A DNA stretch of 64,000 bases from Acidobacteriota bacterium (GTDB taxonomy: Bacteria > Acidobacteriota > Terriglobia > Acidiferrales > UBA7541), in contig QHZD01000021.1 in assembly GCA_003225315.1 (NCBI GenBank), forward strand, positions 1-64,000, read 5' to 3'. The notes below the pieces were generated by a model. That model was not told the DNA's origin. It searched no databases and was given only the letters and a program-made list of their open reading frames with translations. Position 1 is the stretch's first letter, and the number at the start of each line of letters is the position of its first letter. Both the position numbers and the translations under genes were made by a program. This document shows positions 45,402 through 54,300 of this stretch, piece after piece.

Positions 45402-45983
45402 TCAGTGTTTTGGTTTGATTTCCGGATCCGTCTGCATCACGAAATCGCGAGGCGTGCCCGGCACGCTGTATTCGTAAGGTCCATTGTTAACCACCGGCGT
45501 ACGCCCGCCAAAATTGTCGTGCGGCGGCGGCGTGGCGGTGATCCATTCGAGCGTGGTTGCTTCCCACGGATTGTCGCTGGCCTTCGCTCCCTTGAACATG
45601 CTCCAGAAAAGATTAATGACAAAAATAAACTGGCTGGCGATGGTGATGAACGCGGCAATCGTTATGAATCTCTGTATCGGGAGCAATCTAAGAATGAAGG
45701 CCACTTCCGTGGATTGCGAGTAGCGCCGCAAACCCGCGCTCATGCCGTAATAGTGCATGGGCATGAAAATGGCGTACGCGCCAACGAACGTGAGCCAGAA
45801 ATGCAGCTTCGCCAGCGGTTCGTTCATCATTCGCCCAAACATCTTCGGGAACCAATAATACGTTGCCGCGAATATTCCGAAGATCGACGCCACGCCCATA
45901 ATCAAATGAAAGTGTGCGATCACGAAATAGGTCTCGTGCAGGTAAATGTCCAGCACAGGCTGCGCGAGGAGAGGGCCGCTGAT
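45402..45983 (-). CDS. ctaD: Cytochrome c oxidase subunit I, C-terminal part after in-frame TGA
   Basis: In the same frame as the upstream ORF and directly after its TGA. It continues ISGPLLAQPVLDIYLHETYF, VIAHFHLIMG, the conserved subunit I segment whose HFH provides the heme a3 and heme a axial ligands. It then runs to a normal C-terminus (VMQTDPEIKPKH). A separate start would be GTG 45956, but no ribosome site precedes it and a stand-alone fragment would make no sense. Read as one gene with 45984-47147 the protein is about 581 residues, the family's usual length. Confidence 0.85.
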   Translation of the reverse strand: MSGPLLAQPVLDIYLHETYFVIAHFHLIMGVASIFGIFAATYYWFPKMFGRMMNEPLAKLHFWLTFVGAYAIFMPMHYYGMSAGLRRYSQSTEVAFILRLLPIQRFITIAAFITIASQFIFVINLFWSMFKGAKASDNPWEATTLEWITATPPPHDNFGGRTPVVNNGPYEYSVPGTPRDFVMQTDPEIKPKH

Positions 45984-47147
45984 TCACCCAGTCACAAAGA
46001 GAGACACAAAGCCGATGGCAAAAAGCATGGGCGACGTGAATCGAATCCGCCCGCGCATGAGCGTGCCCAGCCAGTTAAACGTCTTGATGGCCGACGGGAC
46101 GCCAATGCCCATGGTCATGATCGAGAAAGCAAAAGCGGTGTAGGGACTCATGCCGCTCATGAACATGTGGTGGCCCCAAACCATGAACCCGAGAAAACCG
46201 ATGGCCATGATCGCGTACACCATCGCCTTGTACCCGAAGATAGGTTTGCGCGAAAAAACCGAGAGCAACTGCGAACACATGCCCATGGCCGGCAAAATCG
46301 CGATGTATACCTCGGGATGGCCGAAGAACCAGAACAGGTGCTGCCAAAGGAGCGGCGAGCCGCCTTTGTGCCCTGTAAGCTGGCCGTTCACTGTAACCAG
46401 CGGAACAAAAAAACTAGTGCCCAGGTTGCGGTCCATCAACAGCAAAATGCCTGCCGAGAGCAGCACGCCGAACGCCAGCAGGCCCAGGATCGCGGTGACG
46501 AACCAAGCCCACACCGTCAGTGGCATGCGCATCATGGTCATGCCCTTGGCGCGCATATCGAGCGTCGTAGTAATGAAGTTCAGGGCTCCCATCAACGCAC
46601 CGATGCAGAAAATCGCAATGCTGGTGATCCACAGGTCAGCGCCTAATCCCTCACCGGGGCCGGCGGATTGCAGCGCGCTAAGCGGCGCATAACCGGTCCA
46701 CCCGTGCAGCGGAGCGCCACCGGTTACGACAAATGCCGCAAGCAGCACGATAAAGCCGAGGAAGGTGGTCCAAAACGAAAGCATGTTCAGCACCGGAAAA
46801 GCCATGTCCGGTGCGCCAATCTGAATCGGCAGGAAATAATTTCCAAAGCCGCCCTGCGGTGCAGTGGTCAGCACGAAGAAAACCATGATCGTGCCATGCA
46901 TGGTCAGAAGGCTTAGGTAAGTTTCCGGCTTGATCTCGCCAAAGAACGGCAGTGTCGCCGTCGGCCAGATCAAGTGAATGCGCATCAGCAGCGAAAGGAA
47001 CATGCCTACAAAGACCGCTGTGAGCGCAAGAAAGTAATACTGAAGCCCGATAACTTTGTGGTCCAGGCTGAAGATCCATTTGCGAATAAATCCCTGCGGC
47101 GCCGCGTGTGCGTGGGATGCGTGGGCAGCTGATTCGTGAGTAGCCAT
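45984..47147 (-). CDS. ctaD: Cytochrome c oxidase subunit I, N-terminal part ending at in-frame TGA
   Basis: 387 residues from ATG 47147, which follows the coxB stop by one base. Motifs: LTMHGTIMVFFVLTTAPQGG (heme a ligand His), WFFGHPEVYIAILPAMGM (CuB His and the cross-linked Tyr) and MVWGHHMFMSGM (CuB His pair). The frame ends at TGA (minus strand of 45984-45986) in FVSLFVTG-stop-ISGPLLA, where the family has a Gly (GGL/ISG). GGA to TGA is a single-base change. Without the downstream part both heme-ligating His of HFH would be lost. An aa3-type oxidase of the inner membrane is implied. Confidence 0.9.
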   Translation of the reverse strand: MATHESAAHASHAHAAPQGFIRKWIFSLDHKVIGLQYYFLALTAVFVGMFLSLLMRIHLIWPTATLPFFGEIKPETYLSLLTMHGTIMVFFVLTTAPQGGFGNYFLPIQIGAPDMAFPVLNMLSFWTTFLGFIVLLAAFVVTGGAPLHGWTGYAPLSALQSAGPGEGLGADLWITSIAIFCIGALMGALNFITTTLDMRAKGMTMMRMPLTVWAWFVTAILGLLAFGVLLSAGILLLMDRNLGTSFFVPLVTVNGQLTGHKGGSPLLWQHLFWFFGHPEVYIAILPAMGMCSQLLSVFSRKPIFGYKAMVYAIMAIGFLGFMVWGHHMFMSGMSPYTAFAFSIMTMGIGVPSAIKTFNWLGTLMRGRIRFTSPMLFAIGFVSLFVTG

Positions 47148-47148
47148 G

Positions 47149-47955
47149 TTATTGCTTCTCCGCCTCCCTCGCCGCCAGCCATTTGTCAAACTCTTCCTGA
47201 CTGACCACCTTCAATATGCCGTGCATCTTGTAATGACCGAGGCCGCAGAGTTCCGCGCAAGCAATCTCGTAATCACCGGTCTGAATGGGCGTGAAGTGCA
47301 TGTGAATCGCCAGGCCGGGCACGGCGTCCTGCTTGAAGCGCATGCTTGGAACAAAAAAACTGTGAATCACGTCCTGCGCACGCAAGATCACTTCGATCTC
47401 GCGGTTCACCGGCACCACCATGACTCCGCTCACCACGTCGTCCTTCGATGCCGAGTCATGCGTATCCAGCCCTAAAGCCGCTTCGCCGCCGGCGGATGCG
47501 TCTTCCAATTCAGGTTTGGTTAATCCGAATATGCTGTCCGGCCCCGGGTAACGGAAGTACCAAGCAAACTGCATTCCGGTCACTTCCACGTGCACCGCAT
47601 TGGCCTCTGCCGCGCGGAATCGTTCCGCCGCCCAGATCGAACTGCTCGCCAGATTCAATCCCACGAAAAGGATCGTGGTAAGCACTGTCCAGACAACTTC
47701 CAGTGTGGTGTTGCCGTGTGAGTACGACGCTTTCTGGGAAGAACCGCCTTCGCGATATTTCCAGACCAGATAGCCAAGGGCTAATTGCGCGGCAACGAAT
47801 ACGAATCCCATGAGATAGAAAGAAACCGTGAAGTGATGATCGATACCAGCGGCCGCCGCGGAAGCCCCTGCTGGCAGCCACCACGTCTTCGCCACAAAAA
47901 AATAGGTGCTGACGAGGGTGATCAGCCAGATTACGACGAGCAGAACGAGGCCCAT
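47149..47955 (-). CDS. ctaC: Cytochrome c oxidase subunit II
   Basis: A 268-residue protein from ATG 47955 (GGAGG nine bases upstream). Two N-terminal membrane helices (LVLLVVIWLITLVSTYFFV; FYLMGFVFVAAQLALGYLVW) are followed by the linker segment NTTLEVVWTVLTTILFVGLN and the cupredoxin domain. The CuA site is complete: ITGMQFAWYF-like region, H in DVIHSFFVPSMRFKQDAVPG and C-x3-C-x3-H-x2-M in CAELCGLGHYKMHG. No c-type heme is fused at the C-terminus, so the electron donor must be a separate cytochrome c, possibly the multiheme protein of the divergent operon. Confidence 0.93.
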   Translation of the reverse strand: MGLVLLVVIWLITLVSTYFFVAKTWWLPAGASAAAAGIDHHFTVSFYLMGFVFVAAQLALGYLVWKYREGGSSQKASYSHGNTTLEVVWTVLTTILFVGLNLASSSIWAAERFRAAEANAVHVEVTGMQFAWYFRYPGPDSIFGLTKPELEDASAGGEAALGLDTHDSASKDDVVSGVMVVPVNREIEVILRAQDVIHSFFVPSMRFKQDAVPGLAIHMHFTPIQTGDYEIACAELCGLGHYKMHGILKVVSQEEFDKWLAAREAEKQ

Positions 47956-48164
47956 TGTGCGAGACCTCCGAAGTGGTTTCCAGAGCCTTCCCCGCGAAGC
48001 TTTCCCAATATTCCAAAAAAGAAATGCGGAGAATTCAAACCGGGGCGAATATATCACAGCTTTTTCTCAGCGCAAGCAGCTTCTTGCATCTATTATTTCT
48101 TGTTGTTGATCGTTCTTTCTAGAAAGCGCTCTAAATCATTTCCGGCCAGCGCCGCAAACACGCA

Positions 48165-48193
48165 TTGACGAAATTTTTTGTTTTGAGTAATAT
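48165..48193 (+). promoter_or_regulatory. Candidate sigma-70 promoter of the quinol oxidoreductase operon
   Basis: TTGACG (48165-48170), a 17-base T-rich spacer and TAATAT (48188-48193), pointing to the Rieske gene 300 bases downstream. The gap 47956-48496 (541 nt) separates the divergent oxidase and Rieske operons. Apart from this promoter and a long leader with no convincing ORF, nothing else is recognisable. Confidence 0.5.
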
Positions 48194-48496
48194 CCGTTTC
48201 GTTTCTGGGGGGTCCAGCGAAATGTTGAGGACCTCGCGATGTTTTCGGATCAAACTTTCCCAATTCGTCGGGCCTCGGACGCTTCCAGCGATTGCGCCCT
48301 CCTCCCATAGTTTTTCCAGCCCATCCGAAAAAATATTCGTGTGCTGTGGACAGCCGTCTCCATCCGTCGCCGGCGAGTCGAAGTCTTTTCTGGAACGTTC
48401 CGTAATTTGTGGTGGCCCATAACCTGAGGGGGAACGGGCGGCGCTTTCGGTGGCCGCCAAATTATTTTCGAGGACCACGAATCCAGGAGGTAACGC

Positions 48497-49138
48497 ATGG
48501 CGGGCCCGGAAACTGATTCGGCCAAACCAAAACCGGAAGCGGCGAAAACATCCGCGACCGGTAGCGGCGATGCTACCAAGTATGTTGGTACGCCTGCTGT
48601 CGGTACATCCAAGGCGGCGGCGGCTGGCGGTTTGGCAACCGTCGGTCCCGAGCCGAGCGAAATCAATCGGAAGCGGCGGCGGCTGGTGTGGGTTACTGTC
48701 ACGGCATTTCTTGGCGCATGGTTCATCGCCTTCCTTCGTTTTTTTCTTCCCCGTACGCTTTTCGAACCTCCCACGGTTTTCAAAATCGGCTACGCCTCAG
48801 ACTACGCCCTCGGCGTGGATACCAAGTGGCAGCAGAAATATCGTATCTGGGTGGACCGCACACCCGATCGCGTGTTTGTCATCTACGCGCGCTGCACGCA
48901 CCTCGGCTGCACGCCCGACTGGAAAGCCGGCGAAAACAAATTCAAGTGTCCATGCCACGGCAGCGGCTACGACAGCGAAGGGGTCAACTTTGAAGGGCCC
49001 GCGCCGCGCCCCATGGATCGCGCGCACGTAGAGCTGGCGCCAGACGGCCAAATTATTGTGGACACCTCCCGGCTCTATCAGTGGCCCAAGGGACAACCCA
49101 GCCACTTCAGCGATCCGGGATCGTATTTGCCGGTGTAA
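48497..49138 (+). CDS. Rieske [2Fe-2S] protein of a bc-type complex
   Basis: A 213-residue protein with AGGAGG before ATG 48497. The N-terminal 60 residues are a Lys/Pro/Ala-rich cytoplasmic tail, unusually long. One membrane anchor (LVWVTVTAFLGAWFIAFLRF) precedes the Rieske fold, with cluster ligands in CTHLGC (about residues 136-141) and CPCHGSGYD. It transfers electrons from quinol at the Qo site to a cytochrome c. First gene of the operon; the next starts 80 nt later. Confidence 0.93.
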   Translation: MAGPETDSAKPKPEAAKTSATGSGDATKYVGTPAVGTSKAAAAGGLATVGPEPSEINRKRRRLVWVTVTAFLGAWFIAFLRFFLPRTLFEPPTVFKIGYASDYALGVDTKWQQKYRIWVDRTPDRVFVIYARCTHLGCTPDWKAGENKFKCPCHGSGYDSEGVNFEGPAPRPMDRAHVELAPDGQIIVDTSRLYQWPKGQPSHFSDPGSYLPV

Positions 49139-49218
49139 CTGGGAACGCCCCGAAAGCGTTCCACGCGCAAGGGAGAAATAGCAACAGTTCGAGCCGCTAC
49201 AGAACGGGAGAGCAGACG

Positions 49219-50145
49219 ATGCCCGAAGAGAAAACGCCGAACGGAAAAAATGGCAAATCCGCTGGCTTGGTCGAGCGTCTGAAAGCTGGCGTCAAGGAAG
49301 ACCTCGAATCCCTCAAGACAGAACTGCCTGCAAAAGCCAAAGAGCAAGTTGAAATTCTGAAGAAGCCCACCAAGACCCAGGTCTACACTTCGATTTTCCG
49401 GCACAAGCACGACGACACACCGCGCAATCGCGCCCTCGGCGTGCTCTCGAACGTTTTTCTCCATCTGCATCCGGCCAAGATTAATCGTGACGCCGTTCGC
49501 TACAGCTACACCTGGGGGATGGGCGGCATCACTTTTTATTTGTTCATCGTCCTTACGCTCACTGGCGTCATGCTGATGTTTTACTACCATCCCAGTAAAG
49601 TGCAGGCTTTCCGAGATGTGCTCTATCTCGAACACGACGTGCCCTTCGGCAAATTGTTGCGCAACATGCATCGCTGGGCCGCTCACTTGATGGTCATCGC
49701 CGTCGAACTCCACATGTTCCGCGTGTTTCTCACCGGCTCGTACAAGAAGCCACGTGAGTTCAATTGGAACGTCGGCGTGATTCTTCTGGTTCTGACGCTG
49801 CTGCTCTCTTTCACCGGTTATCTGCTTCCCGACGATCAGCTCGGCTTCTGGGCCGTCACGGTCGGCACCAACATGGCCCGCGCCACTCCGCTCCTCGGCC
49901 ACGAAGGTCCCTTCGGCCAACAGTTAGGCATGACGCCGTACAACGACGTGCGCTTCGGACTGCTCGGCGGCTCTATCGTGGACGCCAACGCTCTCCTCCG
50001 CTCCTACATCTGGCACTGCATCGGCATTCCCATCATCGCTTCCATTTTCATGGTCCTCCACTTCTGGCGCGTTCGTAAGGATGGCGGCATCTCCGGCCCC
50101 GCACCCGTGGTTCTCGACTCCGAAGTGAAGGAGGCGAAGAAATAG
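49219..50145 (+). CDS. Cytochrome b6-like subunit (four-helix heme domain)
   Basis: A 308-residue protein from ATG 49219 (GGGAG upstream; an earlier in-frame start overlaps the Rieske gene). The N-terminal 75 residues are charged and helical. The heme-ligand pairs are spaced as in b6: His-x13-His in MHRWAAHLMVIAVELHMF and His-x14-His in WHCIGIPIIASIFMVLHF, followed by VRKDGGISGP. At the position of the b6 Cys that binds heme cn (FYCLGGIT in b6f) this protein has YTWGMGGIT, so that covalent heme is absent. It is a split cytochrome b paired with the next gene. Confidence 0.92.
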   Translation: MPEEKTPNGKNGKSAGLVERLKAGVKEDLESLKTELPAKAKEQVEILKKPTKTQVYTSIFRHKHDDTPRNRALGVLSNVFLHLHPAKINRDAVRYSYTWGMGGITFYLFIVLTLTGVMLMFYYHPSKVQAFRDVLYLEHDVPFGKLLRNMHRWAAHLMVIAVELHMFRVFLTGSYKKPREFNWNVGVILLVLTLLLSFTGYLLPDDQLGFWAVTVGTNMARATPLLGHEGPFGQQLGMTPYNDVRFGLLGGSIVDANALLRSYIWHCIGIPIIASIFMVLHFWRVRKDGGISGPAPVVLDSEVKEAKK

Positions 50146-50147
50146 CC

Positions 50148-51077
50148 ATGGATTGGAAACAACTGTGGGAAATCCTCTCAGCCCCGGACAACGTTCCGAT
50201 CATTGCGATGATTCCGCTGCTCGCATTTTACATTTACCTCGCCTGGAAGCAGGCGCATGCCAATGACGTCCTGATCGAGCAACTGGCCGGAGATGCAGCG
50301 CTGGCCAAAACGCATCATCGCAAGGCTTGGCCCTTCAAGCCCGGATGGGCGAAAGAAGTCCACGTCTGGCCATTTCTGTTGCGCATCGAATTCCTGGCCG
50401 CCATCATCGTCACCATCATTCTGATGGTCTGGTCCATCACTCTGAACGCGCCGCTTGAAGAACCGGCCAACCCCAACCTCACCATGAACCCGGCGAAAGC
50501 GCCGTGGTATTTCCTCGGCCTGCAGGAAATGCTGGTCTACTTCGACCCGTGGATCGCCGGGGTGGTCATGCCCACGCTCATCATCTTCGGCTTGATGGTG
50601 ATTCCTTATATCGACACTAATCCCTTGGGCGCGGGCTACTACACCTGGAAGCAACGCAAATTCGCCATCGGAACGTTTCTCTTCGGCTTCATCATCCTGT
50701 GGGTCTCCATGATTTTCATCGGCACGTTTATTCGTGGTCCGGGTTGGCAGTGGTTCTGGCCAGGGCAGACCTGGGACCACAACCGCCTCATTTACGAAGT
50801 CAATCGTGACTTGCCGGATCTCTTCGGAATCACTTCGAATTGGGGCAAGGGCATCTTCGGAGCAGCCGTGGTCGGCGGTTTCTTCGCCATCGGCGGCATG
50901 CTCGTTCATGCCTTTTTTCGCCGTCACAACGCGAAAGACTTCAAGCGCATGAGCCTGCTGCAGTATTCCATCATGATGACGTTTTTTCTGACCATGATCG
51001 GATTGCCCATCAAGATGCTGTTGCGGTTGCTCTTCCACATTAAATACGTGTGGATTACACCTTGGTTCAACGTTTAG
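50148..51077 (+). CDS. Cytochrome b C-terminal/subunit IV-like protein
   Basis: A 309-residue membrane protein starting 2 nt after the b6-like gene. There are about six hydrophobic helices, more than the three of b6f subunit IV, with an N-terminal helix and a C-terminal pair added. The quinol-site loop reads NPAKAPWYFLGLQEMLVYFD, that is APWY instead of the PEWY of mitochondrial bc1 and b6f. An LNAPLEEPANPNLTMNPAK periplasmic loop precedes it. It completes the cytochrome b core. Confidence 0.88.
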   Translation: MDWKQLWEILSAPDNVPIIAMIPLLAFYIYLAWKQAHANDVLIEQLAGDAALAKTHHRKAWPFKPGWAKEVHVWPFLLRIEFLAAIIVTIILMVWSITLNAPLEEPANPNLTMNPAKAPWYFLGLQEMLVYFDPWIAGVVMPTLIIFGLMVIPYIDTNPLGAGYYTWKQRKFAIGTFLFGFIILWVSMIFIGTFIRGPGWQWFWPGQTWDHNRLIYEVNRDLPDLFGITSNWGKGIFGAAVVGGFFAIGGMLVHAFFRRHNAKDFKRMSLLQYSIMMTFFLTMIGLPIKMLLRLLFHIKYVWITPWFNV

Positions 51078-51362
51078 TGCCGTTCCAACTGGTGAGGCTA
51101 TGAATTACGTATACGTATTGCAGAGCTTGAGGGACAGTCGATGGTATACCGGGATGGCCGCGGACTTGCGAAAGCGAATTCACGACCATGAAGCGGGCCG
51201 TGTCCACTCGACACGTTTCCGGCGTCCGCTCCGATTGGTCTACTATGAGGCTGATGCAGCCCGCCGCGAACGATATCTGAAGACAGGGCGAGGAAAGAAA
51301 TATCTCGGCCAACGACTCTGTGATTGGATCTCAGTAAATAGTCCCAGCAAGTTGGAACGGCA
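51078..51362. repeat. 13-nt perfect inverted repeats bracketing the GIY-YIG gene
   Basis: TGCCGTTCCAACT at 51078-51090 begins immediately after the upstream stop codon. Its exact reverse complement AGTTGGAACGGCA lies at 51350-51362, overlapping the last codons of the GIY-YIG ORF. The enclosed 285-bp module separates two genes of a respiratory operon. The arms are too far apart for a terminator and look like cassette ends. Confidence 0.7.
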
Positions 51363-51366
51363 TTAG
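51100..51366 (+). CDS. Small GIY-YIG nuclease-domain protein (UPF0213/YhbQ-like)
   Basis: An 88-residue single-domain protein. MNYVYVLQSLRDSRWYTGMA provides the two motif strands (YVY...WYTG), followed by DLRKRIHDHEAGRVHSTRFR (catalytic Arg) and LVYYEADAARRERYLKTGRG with the conserved Glu helix. The family is usually free-standing and of uncertain function; related domains are found in homing endonucleases and UvrC. It interrupts the bc-type operon and is itself flanked by perfect 13-nt inverted repeats, so it is probably an inserted mobile ORF rather than part of the complex. Confidence 0.87.
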   Translation: MNYVYVLQSLRDSRWYTGMAADLRKRIHDHEAGRVHSTRFRRPLRLVYYEADAARRERYLKTGRGKKYLGQRLCDWISVNSPSKLERH

Positions 51367-51375
51367 GAGGAACTG

Positions 51376-54300
51376 GTGCCCGAAAAGCCCATTCCCGAAA
51401 ACGATCCGGTAGTTAGCAAGTCGCTGGCTCCTCATTACGTCATCTCCATGGTCATTCTCATGGCCACTTTCTTTTGGGCAATGTGGGACGAGGATTTCGG
51501 GCAGCGCCCGTGGAAAGCTTTCCAGCATGAATGGAAGGACCGCTACTCGACATTCCTAAAGAGCGCCCGCTCGCAATCCGGCGACGCGCAAAAAGAAGTC
51601 GAGGCCAACCCCGATTACCAGAAACTCAAACAGGATTACGACAGCGCCAGCCAGAACGCCGCCCCGCGCATCCAGGAACTTAGGGAGAAGCTGCGGGATT
51701 TGGCCGCAAGAATCCTAGCTGTCCAGGACGGCACTAATCACTTCACTGACCGGCGCGCCTACGTCACCGCCGCAACGTACGCCATCGAAACTGAGACGAG
51801 CTCGTCGTCCAAACAACGCATGCAGCGCAACCTTGAAGAGTACAAAGCCAAACCCAGCACCGTTGAAATGCCCGATGGCAAGCTCCAGACCTTCAAGAAT
51901 TTCGGCGAACTGGAAGAGGCCTATAACGAACTCAAGAACGAACGAACGCAATTTAGTGCGGAGCTCGGCGAACTCATCAAGCCCGTCAATGAGAAAAAGG
52001 AATTGATGGATTCCTTCCTCACCGACCACATGGTAAGCCTCACGCCCTCGCAACTGACGAACTTGCAGAACGGCGTGGAAGTCTGGACTCCGAAAATCCG
52101 CCAGATCAACGTCAACGAGCACAACGCCGATATCGTGAGGGAGGACAGTTCCCAAATCGTCGACCGCTGTGAGTCCTGTCACATGGGCATTCGCGAGCCG
52201 GTGAAGCTCACGGCCGCCGCCATGTCCTTACCAGGCAAAAAGCCTGATGTGTACGCGCGGGCCTTCACCAGCCACCCGGAGCCCGATCTCTTGAAGATTC
52301 ACGATCCTGACAAGTTCGGCTGTACGCCTTGCCACCAGGGTAATGGACGCGCCACTACTAGCGTCGAAAAAGCGCACGGTAACTATGAACACTGGCTGTG
52401 GCCCGTCTTTCCTCGTGCAAATTTCGAAGCGGGCTGCCAGGTTTGCCACTCCGCCGACATGGTCGTCGTCACCAATGACGTTGGGTGGGTGGTCAGTGAA
52501 GGCAAGGATCTTTTCCGCCAGCGCGGCTGCGTCGGCTGTCACCGTTTCGAAGGCTACGACAAGGAACCCGAGGATTTGCTCTCCGTCGCCCAGCAAATCA
52601 AGCAGCTCGATCAAGAGAAGAAGGACAACTTCAAGCAAGCCGGCGACTTGATGAAGCAAGCCGACAAAGCCGAGAGTAACGAGGAAGCCAACCGCCTCAA
52701 CGATCGCGCCGTCGCTCTCAAAGTCACCAACAGCAAGCTCGACCTGCGCATCGTGCAACTCGACCGCTCCACCAAGAGCCTTCTCGAGGACATGAAAAAG
52801 GTCGGTCCCAATCTCAAGGACATTCGCCTCAAGCTAAACAAAAATTGGATTCCGGTTTGGCTCAAAAAGCCCAGCGACTTCCGCGCCACCACGAAAATGC
52901 CGAATTTCCGCCTTAGCGACGACCAGATCAAGGCCATCTCCGCTTTCATCTGGCAGTCCGCGCTCAAGGATTCCTTGCACAAGCACAAACTCGGCAATGC
53001 CGCTCACGGAAAGGAATTGTTCGAATCGCGCGGCTGCCTCGCCTGCCACTCCATCGGTGAAGGCGATCAGTTGCAGGGCGGAACTTTCGCGGCCAATCTC
53101 ACTCGCGTCGGCGAGAAGGCCAATTACGATTACCTGGTTCGTTGGGTCCACAACGCGCGCGAGCGCACGCGCCCTTATTGCCCTCTTGAAAAGAAAGACA
53201 TCGGCCCCGAGGATTACAAAAAGAAAGGCCTGCCCTACGTTTTCGACCTCGAGCACAGCCGCTGTCCGAATGACGGCCACGAACTCCAGGTCCAGAACAT
53301 GACCGTCATGCCCAGCCTCCGTCTTTCTCCACAAGACGCCGAGGACGTTGCCAGCTATCTAATTACTTTGAAAAAGCAGGATCCTTCCTCCTACGCCGAT
53401 GCCTCCTTCATGGACGATCCTAATTTGAAGGACGAAGGCAAGAAGTGGGTTCGCCATTTCGGCTGCGCCGGTTGCCATGAAATTTCCGGCCTCGAGGAAG
53501 AAGGCCGCATCGGCACCGAGCTGACTATCGAGGGCAGCAAGCCAATCGAGCGTTTGGATTTCGCATTGTTCACGGAAATTGCCCAGCGCGGCGGCGTCGA
53601 GCCAATTACCGATCCAGAAGATCTTGCGCGCTTGCCCGAAGGCCCCGCGAAACAGCCTTGGTACGACCAGAAAGGCTTCTTCGAACACAAACTCGCCGAG
53701 CCCAACATTTGGGACAAGGGCAAGGACAAGCCCGAAACAGAAAAGTTGCGCATGCCGAATCTGCACCTCACCAAGGACCAGATTCGCGCGCTCACCACTT
53801 TCCTTTTGGGCAGCCAGGAAAATCCGCTTCCTCCCAACTATCAGTACCGCCCGCTCGATTATCGCCGTGACATCCAGGAAGGCTGGTGGGTGGTCAAAAA
53901 ATATAACTGCATGGGCTGCCACCAGCTCATCCCCGGCCAGAAAACTTCTCTCATGGGTATGGCCCGTTACAAGGACGCGCAGGAGCAACTTCCTCCCAAG
54001 CTCCTAACCGAAGGCGCGCGTGTCGATCCCGAGTGGTTGCAGCGGTTCCTGAAGAATCCGTCTCTCAGCGCCACGGACACCAATCGCAACGGTGTGCGCT
54101 CCTACCTCCAGGTCCGCATGCCAACGTTTTCTTTCTCCGAAAACGAGCTTGGAAAATTGGTTCGATTCTTCCAGGCTCTCTCGCGCCAGCCCTTCCCTTA
54201 CATTCCGGAAGAGGTTCCCGTCCTCACCGCGAAAGAGACCGAAATGGCGCGCAGCCTTTTCAGCAGCACTGCCGCTCCGTGCTTGAAGTGCCACGCCACC

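Noticed and set aside
45984-45986. TGA as a recoded sense codon genome-wide
   Set aside because: TGA terminates several other genes in the window at the expected family length (for example hicB, nth and the [2Fe-2S] subunit), so global recoding is excluded. No SECIS-like hairpin was recognised after it, and Gly rather than Sec is expected.
45405-46646. 413-aa plus-strand ORF antisense to coxA
   Set aside because: His/Arg/Glu-rich composition typical of the complement of a membrane-protein gene; the cytochrome oxidase motifs are on the other strand.
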